A stretch of DNA of 13,761 bases from Alphaproteobacteria bacterium UBA6178 (GTDB taxonomy: Bacteria; Pseudomonadota; Alphaproteobacteria; Rickettsiales; UBA3002): contig DITS01000009.1 of NCBI GenBank assembly GCA_002422205.1, forward strand, positions 91,727 through 105,487, in the 5' to 3' direction. Below the pieces are notes generated by a model that ran no database searches, had not been told where the DNA came from, and was given only the letters and a program-made list of their open reading frames with translations. This document shows, one piece after another, positions 6,772 through 12,929 of this stretch (positions within the stretch are counted from its first letter, which is position 1; the number at the start of each line of letters is the position of its first letter). The translations under genes and the position numbers were made by a program.

Positions 6772-8136
6772 CTACGATGCGTCGTCAGACTGGTCCGACG
6801 TGTTTAACACATTTTTATAGATGGCCAGGGCGCGGATGAGATCAAGCGCGCGTGACAGCTGGTAATCTTCTTCGGTTTTGGTGCTGTCGGTGGTGGCGAG
6901 CGGGGGTGCGTTTTTGATGGCATCCTCTTTGGCCTGATCATTCGTGAGATGGCCACGCAACGTAGATTCGCTGCGGGTTTTCTCGTCGCTTAATAATTCC
7001 ACCTTGGCGGGTTCGACCAGAATATCCGGCTCGATGCCTTTGGCCTGAATCGACACGCCTGAAGGGGTGTAATAGCGGGCGGTGGTCAGGCGCATAGCAC
7101 CGTGATCTTTCAGCGGAATCACGGTTTGCACCGAGCCTTTACCGAAAGATTTGGTGCCTAATATAACGGCGCGCTTATGGTCTTTGAGGGCACCGGCGAC
7201 GATTTCAGACGCGGAAGCGGAACCTTCATTGATCAGCACCACGATGGGCAGGCCGTCGGCGATGTCGCCATTGCGGGCGCTGTAGCGTTTGGTGTTCATT
7301 GGGTCGCGTTCGCGGGTGGAGACGATTTCACCGCGATCGAGGAAGGCGTCGGATACCGCAATCGCCTGATCGAGTAAGCCGCCGGGATTGTTGCGCATAT
7401 CGAGTACGATGCCTTTAATTTTGGGGCCAATCGCTTTTTTCTGGGCTTCCAGCTCGCGTTCCATCGATTCGAATGTGTTTTCGGAGAAGGAGGTGATGCG
7501 TAAATAGGCAACGTCATCTTCGGCGCGGGCGCGGACGGATTTAATTTTGATTAGATCGCGGGTGATTTCCAGATCGAGCGGTTCCTGCAGCCCTTCGCGC
7601 AGGACGGTGAGTTTGATTTTGGTGCCGACACGGCCACGCATTTTATCAACTGCATCCGAGAGGGTGAGGCCCATCACCTGTTCGCCATCGATCTGGCTGA
7701 TGTAATCGCCGGCTTTGACACCAGCGTGAAATGCGGGGGTATCATCGATGGGGGAGACGACTTTGACGAGGCCGTTTTCCATGGTGACTTCGATGCCTAA
7801 GCCACCAAATTCGCCTTTGGTTTGCACCTGCATTTCCTTGAAGCTTTTAGCGTTGAGATAGCCGGAATGCGGATCGAGCGAGGTGAGCATGCCGTTGATG
7901 GCGGATTCGATTAGCTTGTCGTCTTCGACGGGTTCAACATAATCGGCGCGCACGCGCTCGAACACATCGCCAAACAGGTTGAGCATTTCATAGGTTTTGC
8001 TGGTGTCGTTAAGGCTATCGAGGCTGAGGGTTTGTGCTTCGTCCGTGCTTTGCGCCCAGCTTTGGCTGGTGACGCCGAATGATAAAACCAATCCAATGGC
8101 GCTGACAGCAAGCAAACGGCGGGGAGAAAAATGCAT
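6772..8136 (-). CDS. ctpA: C-terminal processing serine protease, S41 family
   Basis: This is an exported S41 peptidase that trims protein C-termini in the periplasm; in other proteobacteria relatives control peptidoglycan hydrolases and lipoproteins. The 454-residue precursor has a signal peptide, MHFSPRRLLA to SWA, with likely cleavage after residue 28 or so. The PDZ domain covers about 108-185 (GEFGGLGIEV, then GVKAGDYISQIDGE). In the protease domain, LDMRNNPGGLL lies at 245-255 and NEGSASASEIVAGAL at 303-317, with catalytic Ser308. SFGKGSVQ follows, with Lys333 and Gln337, and the 25-residue Ser-Lys spacing is typical. The N-terminal YVEPVEDDKLIESAINGML helix is also typical. AAGGA lies about 8 nt before the ATG. 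It follows envC after 48 nt. Confidence 0.95.
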   Translation of the reverse strand: MHFSPRRLLAVSAIGLVLSFGVTSQSWAQSTDEAQTLSLDSLNDTSKTYEMLNLFGDVFERVRADYVEPVEDDKLIESAINGMLTSLDPHSGYLNAKSFKEMQVQTKGEFGGLGIEVTMENGLVKVVSPIDDTPAFHAGVKAGDYISQIDGEQVMGLTLSDAVDKMRGRVGTKIKLTVLREGLQEPLDLEITRDLIKIKSVRARAEDDVAYLRITSFSENTFESMERELEAQKKAIGPKIKGIVLDMRNNPGGLLDQAIAVSDAFLDRGEIVSTRERDPMNTKRYSARNGDIADGLPIVVLINEGSASASEIVAGALKDHKRAVILGTKSFGKGSVQTVIPLKDHGAMRLTTARYYTPSGVSIQAKGIEPDILVEPAKVELLSDEKTRSESTLRGHLTNDQAKEDAIKNAPPLATTDSTKTEEDYQLSRALDLIRALAIYKNVLNTSDQSDDAS

Positions 8137-8184
8137 AATGGTGATCCTTGGTTATCTGAAGTTGTCTAATGATTAGCACGAGTG

Positions 8185-9414
8185 TCAGCGGGTTGCAATT
8201 GCCTTGCTGAGATTACCCATCCAGGGGGTGGGGTCAATAGCCTTGCTGTCTTTTCGTAATTCCAGATATAGCTGGCGCGCGCTGGTGGTATCGCCCATGG
8301 CGCCGATGGGCTGGCCCGCCACCACCTGCTGGCCGAGTGACGCGCGCACCACAGATAATCCTGCAATCAGCGTATGATAGCCGCCGCCATGTTCGATGAT
8401 GGCCATGTTACCATAATCCATGAATTTGCCGGTGAAGACGATTTTGCCGCTATGCGGGGCGGTGATTTGGGCGCCGGGTACGGTTTGCAATACCTGACCC
8501 TGATAAGTATCGACTTTGCCTTTGCGCTGGCCGTAGCGGTGTAGCAGGGTGCCTGCGGCGGGATAGGGCAGGCGGCCTTTCATGGCGGTAAAGCTGCTGG
8601 CGACGCCGGTTGAGGCGGGCGTGGAGGGCGCGGTAGTTGCGGCTGGCGAGGGCGGCGCGGGTTTGGGTTGCGGCATGCCGATGGCGTTGAACATGGCGCT
8701 TTCTTTTTCGATATTCTCGATCAGTTCAGATAGTGAGCGGGAGGTGCGCGACAGATCGGCGATGCGCGCTTCGAGCTTGTCATAGTCACGGCTGATGCTG
8801 CGCAGGGCGGTTTCCTGCTTTTTGAGGGTTGTGGCGAGCACGTCTTGTTTGACGTTGAGGGCGGTTTGTTCTTTTTGCAATCCGGCGCGGGCGGTGGCGG
8901 TTTGTTTGCGCAGATCGGCCAGCTGTGTCAGCTCCTGCTGCAGCTTTTGCATATCCTGTTCGACGCCATCATAGGACACATGCAGGGCGCTGGCCGTGCG
9001 CAGCATGTCGGGCAGGGATTGCGGTTGTGCAATGACCATTTCGCGCGGCATGCGTTTCATGCGGATCATCGCATGCAGCAAGGCGGCGATGTCGTCTTTG
9101 CGGGTGTCCATGGCGGTTTGCTTGGTGTGAAGCTGCTTTTGCAGGGATTGATAGGCGGCCTCTTTTTCGGCGAGCTGTGATTCCATACGGCGGATTTGTG
9201 CGGTGAGGACGATGCTGTCGGATTGCAACTCTTTGAGCTCGGCGCTGACCGCATCACGCTTTTTACTGAGCTTGGCTTGTTCTTGTTTTGATAATTCGAT
9301 TTCGCGGCTGGTTTGCTCCAGCTCGGACTTTTGCGCGTCCTGCGCGTGGGCGGCGTGCAGCCACAGGCCGGTGGCGCAGATGGCGCACCACGCGCTACGC
9401 GATAGCACGCGCAT
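8185..9414 (-). CDS. envC: EnvC-like murein hydrolase activator (coiled coil plus degenerate LytM/M23 domain)
   Basis: EnvC-type proteins activate septal N-acetylmuramyl-L-alanine amidases during daughter-cell separation. The 409-residue product has a signal peptide (about 1-24, ending AHAQ) and long coiled coils over about 28-120 and 150-240. A Pro/Ala/Thr linker covers about 248-275, and a C-terminal LytM fold spans 283-400. The fold is recognisable from ITAPHSGKIVFTGKFMDYGN, IIEHGGGYHTLIAGL and VVAGQPIGAMG. The catalytic zinc ligands of true M23 peptidases are missing. The usual HLH is replaced by Q381-L382-Y383, and the region aligned with the first H..D motif (295-310) has no such pair. 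This resembles E. coli EnvC, so it is probably a regulator rather than an enzyme. The start overlaps the gpmI end by 20 nt, with GAGG just upstream. Confidence 0.9.
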   Translation of the reverse strand: MRVLSRSAWCAICATGLWLHAAHAQDAQKSELEQTSREIELSKQEQAKLSKKRDAVSAELKELQSDSIVLTAQIRRMESQLAEKEAAYQSLQKQLHTKQTAMDTRKDDIAALLHAMIRMKRMPREMVIAQPQSLPDMLRTASALHVSYDGVEQDMQKLQQELTQLADLRKQTATARAGLQKEQTALNVKQDVLATTLKKQETALRSISRDYDKLEARIADLSRTSRSLSELIENIEKESAMFNAIGMPQPKPAPPSPAATTAPSTPASTGVASSFTAMKGRLPYPAAGTLLHRYGQRKGKVDTYQGQVLQTVPGAQITAPHSGKIVFTGKFMDYGNMAIIEHGGGYHTLIAGLSVVRASLGQQVVAGQPIGAMGDTTSARQLYLELRKDSKAIDPTPWMGNLSKAIATR

Positions 9415-10957
9415 CCAGTGCCTCGGCGGGGATGAGGGATTCGCCGGTCATTTCAGCGGGTTTTTTGAGGCCGAGCAACGCCAGCACCGTGGGGGCCAGA
9501 TCGGCAAGCTTGCCTTCGCGGATGGGGAAATGCTGGCCTTTGAAGGTTGCGCCGGTGCAGATGACGGGCACTAAATTCAGGGTGTGGGCGGTGTGCGCTT
9601 GACCCGTTGTGTGGTCTTGCAGCTGCTCGACATTGCCGTGATCGGCGCTGATGATCATCGCACCGCCTGCTTTTTCCAGCGCGGCATGGATACGGCCCAG
9701 CGCGGTATCGACGGCTTCGACGGCTTTGATGGCGGCTTGCATGTCGCCGCTATGGCCGACCATATCGGGGTTGGCGAAATTGACGATGATGAGATCGTGA
9801 CGTTGCGCGGTGATGGCGTCGACCAGCTTGTCGGTGAGCTCTGCGGCGGACATTTCGGGTTGCAGATCATAGGTGGCGACATTGGGCGAGGGAATTAAAA
9901 TCCGCTCCTCGCCGGTGAAGGGTTCTTCGCGGCCACCACTCATGAAAAAGGTGACATGCGCGTATTTTTCGGTCTCAGCGATGCGTAGCTGGGTGAGGCC
10001 CGCATCGGCCACGACTTCGCCTAAAATATTGCTCAGCGATTCGGGGAAAAATAACGCGGGGATGAGGGGGTTTAACGCGTCGGAATATTCGACCATGCCT
10101 GCGGTGGCGGCAAAGCTGGCGATGCGTTTGCGGGCGAAGCCGCTGAAGGATGGATCGAGTAATGCCGTGAGAAGCTGGCGGGCGCGATCGGCACGGAAAT
10201 TGGCCATGAGCAGCCCGTCGCCTTCTTGTATGCCGGTGTAGGATTGCTGCACCATCGGGAGGATGAATTCGTCGCTGGTGTTTTGCGCGTAGGCGGCCTC
10301 AATCGCGTCTTCGGCTTCGTCATAGCGGGCGCCGATGGCGTCGATGATGGCGTCATAGGCGCGCTCGACACGGTCCCAGCGTTTGTCGCGGTCCATGGCG
10401 TAGTAACGGCCACTGATGGTGGCGATGGTGATGTCGTCGGCGATTGCGTTTTGCAGCGTTTGCAGATAGGCGAGCGCGCTTTTAGGCGGCGTGTCGCGTC
10501 CGTCGAGGAAGAGGTGGAGTTTGACGGGAATGCCTGTGGCGGCGACGGTATTGGCGAGGGCGATGATATGATTCATGTGTGAATGCACGCCACCGTCGGA
10601 GAGCAGACCCATCAGGTGGCAGCTGCCATTGGATTGTTTGAGCTGATGCATGAAAGTGGCGAGAGTAGGGTTTTGGGCGAGGGAGCCATCGGCAATGGCG
10701 GCGTCGATGCGCGGTAAATCCTGCATTACGATGCGGCCCGCGCCGATATTCATGTGACCCACCTCGGAATTGCCCATCTGGCCGCAGGGCAGGCCGACCT
10801 GTCCTTCGGATGCGTGAAGCACGCCATGCGGGTAGTCGCGCCAGAGGGTGTCCCAGTGGGGGGTGTGTGCTTGCGCGATGGCGTTATGATCGGTTTCTTC
10901 GCGGTGGCCCCAGCCATCGAGAATGCAGAGTATAACGGGTTTGGGAGTGGTGCTCAT
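9395..10957 (-). CDS. gpmI: 2,3-bisphosphoglycerate-independent phosphoglycerate mutase
   Basis: GpmI interconverts 3- and 2-phosphoglycerate in glycolysis and gluconeogenesis. The cofactor-independent enzyme belongs to the alkaline phosphatase superfamily and uses two metal ions, usually manganese. The 520-residue protein has the family landmarks in order: ILDGWG with metal ligand D14, GQMGNSEVGHMNIGAGR with the phosphorylated Ser64, VHSHMNHI near 124-131, and DGRDTPPKSA at 152-161. SGRYYAMDRDKRWDR lies at 182-196, followed by FRADRARQL at 254-262, NFANPDMVGHSGD at 393-405, SADHGN with D439-H440, and HTAH around 455-458. No strong Shine-Dalgarno precedes the ATG. It is first in a leftward operon with envC, ctpA, the deacetylase gene and rppH. 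A candidate promoter lies in the repeat array at 11018-11046. Confidence 0.97.
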   Translation of the reverse strand: MSTTPKPVILCILDGWGHREETDHNAIAQAHTPHWDTLWRDYPHGVLHASEGQVGLPCGQMGNSEVGHMNIGAGRIVMQDLPRIDAAIADGSLAQNPTLATFMHQLKQSNGSCHLMGLLSDGGVHSHMNHIIALANTVAATGIPVKLHLFLDGRDTPPKSALAYLQTLQNAIADDITIATISGRYYAMDRDKRWDRVERAYDAIIDAIGARYDEAEDAIEAAYAQNTSDEFILPMVQQSYTGIQEGDGLLMANFRADRARQLLTALLDPSFSGFARKRIASFAATAGMVEYSDALNPLIPALFFPESLSNILGEVVADAGLTQLRIAETEKYAHVTFFMSGGREEPFTGEERILIPSPNVATYDLQPEMSAAELTDKLVDAITAQRHDLIIVNFANPDMVGHSGDMQAAIKAVEAVDTALGRIHAALEKAGGAMIISADHGNVEQLQDHTTGQAHTAHTLNLVPVICTGATFKGQHFPIREGKLADLAPTVLALLGLKKPAEMTGESLIPAEALDARAIA

Positions 10958-11008
10958 GGGGGTAATATAGGCGAAGGGCTGGTGAGTGCAATGGGTTTTG
11001 GAGGGGGG

Positions 11009-11036
11009 AGGTTATAGGTTATAGGTTTTAGGTTAT
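11009..11036. repeat. Tandem 7-bp repeat, AGGTTAT type
   Basis: Four units lie end to end: AGGTTAT (11009-11015), AGGTTAT (11016-11022), AGGTTTT (11023-11029) and AGGTTAT (11030-11036), followed by AGGG. Read on the minus strand the unit is a -10-like TATAACC or ATAACCT. The array lies 52 nt upstream of the gpmI start. It is one of three arrays in the window with a 7-bp period. Confidence 0.85.
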
Positions 11037-11046
11037 AGGGTGACAA
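11018..11046 (-). promoter_or_regulatory. Candidate gpmI operon promoter inside a heptamer array
   Basis: On the minus strand TTGTCA (11046-11041, 5 of 6 to the -35 consensus) is followed by exactly 17 nt and TATAAC (11023-11018, 5 of 6 to the -10 consensus). Transcription would start near 11011, leaving a leader of about 54 nt before gpmI. The -10 box is one unit of the TATAACC tandem repeat; other units put similar boxes at spacings of 3 and 24 nt. This is inferred from sequence only. Confidence 0.5.
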
Positions 11047-11061
11047 GTAAGTAAGAAAGGG

Positions 11062-11095
11062 CCCTCACTCCGACCCTCTCCCGGAGGGAGAGGGG
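11062..11095. repeat. 34-bp palindromic intergenic repeat, copy 2
   Basis: This starts CCCTCACTCCGA and contains the same perfect stem as the copy at 5040-5073: CCCTCTCCC (11074-11082) and GGGAGAGGG (11086-11094), here around a GGA loop. Differences from copy 1 are confined to the left flank and loop. It lies between rlmH and gpmI, upstream of the candidate gpmI promoter. It could separate the two transcription units, although no T-tract follows. Confidence 0.8.
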
Positions 11096-11109
11096 GAAGA
11101 AAGATTTTC

Positions 11110-11189
11110 GTTATCCTGCGGCTTGCGTTGCAAGAGCGCAGGATATTGAGATGCGGAGGGAGATACTGGCGTCAAGCGCCAGTATGACG
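11110..11189. repeat. Convergent pair of hairpin units, locus A
   Basis: The left hairpin has outer arms TATCCTGCG (11112-11120) and CGCAGGATA (11137-11145) and a nested CTTGC-GTT-GCAAG stem (11122-11134). The right hairpin has arms ATACTGGCG (11163-11171) and CGCCAGTAT (11177-11185) around a 5-nt loop. Read on the minus strand, the right unit is GTC, stem, CTTGA, stem, C. Read on the plus strand, the left unit begins GTT, stem, with GCTTG in its loop. The two units therefore face each other. The group sits 14 nt downstream of the rlmH stop and would form hairpins in its 3' end. No gene is visible in 10958-11199. Confidence 0.75.
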
Positions 11190-11199
11190 GGGTGGATTT

Positions 11200-11658
11200 T
11201 TAGCTGCGGTGGTAGGGGTGGTTGGTTAGGATGGTGTGGAGGCGGTAGAGTTGCTCGGCTAACATGGCGCGCACCAGCATGTGGGGCCAGGTCATGGCAC
11301 CGAAAGAGAGGATGAGCTGCGAGGCGTTGCGCACGGTTTCGTCGAGCCCGTCGGCACCGCCGATGCAAATGGCGATATGTGAGCTGCCCTGTTGTTGCCA
11401 TTGGCCGAATTGGGCGGCGAGGGTTTCGCTTGATAGGGTTTGGCCGCGTTCATCCAGCGCGATGCGCTGATGAGCGGTGGCGGTGAGGCTGAGTAATTGC
11501 TCGGCCTCGGCGGTTTTGCGCTGATCAGTGCTCAGGGATTTTTTGGATTCGATTTCGTGGATGGTGCATTTCCACGGGCATTGCTTGAGATATTTACGCA
11601 ATAGCTCCTGCTCGGGGGAGGATTTCATTTTCCCCACGCAGGCGATGGTGATACGCAT
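11200..11658 (-). CDS. rlmH: 23S rRNA (pseudouridine1915-N3)-methyltransferase RlmH
   Basis: RlmH is a SPOUT-class methyltransferase that uses S-adenosylmethionine to methylate pseudouridine 1915 in helix 69 of 23S rRNA on assembled 70S ribosomes. The 152-residue product matches the family from MRITIACVGKMK to the C-terminus. It has the cofactor-binding knot region IGGADGLDETVRNASQ at 99-114, SFGAMTWPHMLVRAMLAEQLYR at 118-139 and the terminal NHPYHRS. I chose the ATG at 11658. An upstream in-frame start at 11709 would add 17 residues lying inside rsfS and has no family match. rsfS ends 2 nt before this ATG, so translation is probably coupled. The rsfS-rlmH pair is conserved in many bacteria. 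Confidence 0.97.
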   Translation of the reverse strand: MRITIACVGKMKSSPEQELLRKYLKQCPWKCTIHEIESKKSLSTDQRKTAEAEQLLSLTATAHQRIALDERGQTLSSETLAAQFGQWQQQGSSHIAICIGGADGLDETVRNASQLILSFGAMTWPHMLVRAMLAEQLYRLHTILTNHPYHRS

Positions 11659-11660
11659 CG

Positions 11661-12041
11661 TTAAACGAGGACTTCCTTGCGCGCAGGGACGGCGGCAGGG
11701 ATCGACCACATTTTCTCGATATTGTAATATTCGCGCACTTCGGGCTTGAATATATGCACGATAACATCACCGGCATCGATCAGTACCCAATCGCAGCTTT
11801 CCATGCCTTCAACCGATAACGGCGGTTGTCCGGCATCTTTCAGCTTTTCCTGCAATTTGGACGCGAGTGCGCCGACATGGCGTTGGGAGCGGCCCGAGGC
11901 CACGATCATGCAATCAGCGAAGCTGCATTTTCCCGCCAGGTCGATGGTTACGATATCTTCGGCTTTGTCATCATCGAGTGAGGATTCGATTAGTTTGCGT
12001 ATCGAATCGAGTGAAGTAGGTGAAGGAATAAGACTCTCCAT
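11661..12041 (-). CDS. rsfS: Ribosomal silencing factor RsfS
   Basis: RsfS (RsfA/YbeB, Iojap family) binds ribosomal protein L14 on the 50S subunit and blocks joining to 30S when nutrients are short. The 126-residue product has the fold's hallmarks: an N-terminal helix with IRKLIESSLDDDKAEDIVTIDL, then ADCMIVASGRSQRHVGALA at 42-60, the conserved SCDWVLIDAGDVIVHIF at 82-98, and REYYNIEKMW at 103-112. Length is normal. No clear Shine-Dalgarno precedes the ATG at 12041. nadD ends 60 nt upstream; that gap shows no convincing promoter. The order nadD, rsfS, rlmH is a widespread operon arrangement. Confidence 0.96.
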   Translation of the reverse strand: MESLIPSPTSLDSIRKLIESSLDDDKAEDIVTIDLAGKCSFADCMIVASGRSQRHVGALASKLQEKLKDAGQPPLSVEGMESCDWVLIDAGDVIVHIFKPEVREYYNIEKMWSIPAAVPARKEVLV

Positions 12042-12101
12042 GCTTGGTTAGAGACTATCATGTAAGGCAATGCAGCTTAAATGAAAGTGCTCATATAGTT
12101 A

Positions 12102-12704
12102 TTATCGCATAAAAAAGGCATTATTTCCAAGTGTTTTTCGTAAATCGGTTGCGGAGGTGGCATGGCGCGGCATGCTGCACCATACCCATGCGGGCTTACG
12201 GGCCGATGGCAAGGCTCTGGCATCGGATTCGTCGAGGCGGTAGGCGCGATAGCGGATGGCGGCTTTGCTGCGAAGCGCGGAATGGGAGTAGGGCGCGCGG
12301 TCGAATACGGCGATGGGAATGCTCTCCATCATTTGTTGCCAATTGCGCCAGCGATGGAAGATGGCGAGGTTATCGGCGCCGATGAGCCAGACAAAGCGCG
12401 TGCGTGGGTGTTGGTTTTGTAATGCGCGGATGGTGTCGATGCTGTAGCGCAGATGATGCTCGGTTTCGATTTCGCTGAGGCGGATGAAGGGATGCGGTTT
12501 GATAAGGGTTTGGGCATGAGCCAGACGATCCGCATAAGGGGCCAGTTCGCTTTTGGGTTTGAGCGGGTTTTGCGGGCTGATGATCCACCAGATGCCATCG
12601 AGGCCCAGTCGCTTTTTTGCTTCGCGGCTCAGGTGCACATGCCCGTCATGGGCGGGATTGAACGATCCGCCGAGCAGGCCGATGGTCTGGTGATGGTAGC
12701 GCAT
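12102..12704 (-). CDS. nadD: Nicotinate-nucleotide adenylyltransferase
   Basis: NadD joins nicotinate mononucleotide and ATP to make deamido-NAD, the shared step of NAD synthesis. The 200-residue protein has the nucleotidyltransferase phosphate-binding motif GGSFNPAHDGH at 12-22 and SPQNPLKP at 43-50. WLIGADNLAIFHRWRNW spans 106-122, and the C-terminal SATDLRK at 184-190 corresponds to the family's SSTxIR motif. The start ATG at 12704 puts the GGSFNP motif at the usual distance from the N-terminus. It has no visible Shine-Dalgarno, and the leader runs straight into a 7-bp repeat array 26 nt upstream. proA lies upstream across the repeat-filled gap at 12705-12929. Confidence 0.96.
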   Translation of the reverse strand: MRYHHQTIGLLGGSFNPAHDGHVHLSREAKKRLGLDGIWWIISPQNPLKPKSELAPYADRLAHAQTLIKPHPFIRLSEIETEHHLRYSIDTIRALQNQHPRTRFVWLIGADNLAIFHRWRNWQQMMESIPIAVFDRAPYSHSALRSKAAIRYRAYRLDESDARALPSARKPAWVWCSMPRHATSATDLRKTLGNNAFFMR

Positions 12705-12730
12705 GGTTTGTGTGTATCGGGTTTGGTGAT

Positions 12731-12800
12731 CAGAGTCCAGAGCTCAGAGTTCAGAGTTCAGAGTTCAGCTTTCAGCTTTCAGTCGTTAGTTATTAGTTGT
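12731..12800. repeat. Tandem 7-bp repeat, CAGAGTT type
   Basis: Ten consecutive 7-bp units hold register from 12731 to 12800: CAGAGTC, CAGAGCT, three CAGAGTT, two CAGCTTT, CAGTCGT, TAGTTAT and TAGTTGT. The middle units are identical and the flanks drift. Drift comes in blocks (CAGAGTT to CAGCTTT, each duplicated), which suggests stepwise expansion. The array lies in the nadD leader region, upstream of its start codon, and ends where the hairpin pair at 12799 begins. Confidence 0.85.
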
Positions 12801-12854
12801 CACCCTGAACTTGTTTCAGGGTCCAGTTGGATGCTGAAATAAATTCAGCATGAC
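12799..12854. repeat. Convergent pair of 26-bp hairpin units, locus B
   Basis: Two 26-bp units face each other across AGTT (12825-12828). Unit 1 (12799-12824, plus) is GTC, ACCCTGAA, CTTGT, TTCAGGGT, CC. Unit 2 (12854-12829, minus) is GTC, ATGCTGAA, TTTAT, TTCAGCAT, CC. Both have perfect 8-bp stems. They differ in two adjacent stem pairs, and both arms are changed so pairing is kept. The layout matches the pair at 11110-11189. Confidence 0.85.
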
Positions 12855-12871
12855 AGGGAATGGGTGAGGGG

Positions 12872-12920
12872 GTACGAAGTCATCAACTACGAACTACGAA
12901 TCACGAATCACGAATCACGA
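12872..12920. repeat. Tandem 7-bp repeat, ATCACGA type
   Basis: Seven 7-bp units in register: GTACGAA, GTCATCA, two ACTACGA, and three ATCACGA ending at 12920. The two block types differ at two positions. The array ends 9 nt before the proA stop codon (12930-12932), so it lies in the proA 3' end on the transcribed strand. GGGTGAGGG at 12862-12870, just left of it, is the reverse complement of the first 9 bases of the 34-bp repeat and may be a remnant. Confidence 0.8.
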
Positions 12921-12929
12921 TTTCATCAC

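Noticed and set aside
8166..8176. Short palindrome CTAATGATTAG between envC and ctpA
   Set aside because: Arms of 5 bp are too short to argue for an operator, and no promoter elements accompany it.
11659..11709. Upstream extension of rlmH by 17 residues
   Set aside because: The added residues overlap rsfS codons and have no family counterpart; RlmH proteins begin at the MRITI-type strand.
12453..12842. 129-residue plus-strand reading frame
   Set aside because: It is antisense to nadD, then runs through the CAGAGTT array and into the hairpin pair; the tail is translated repeat.
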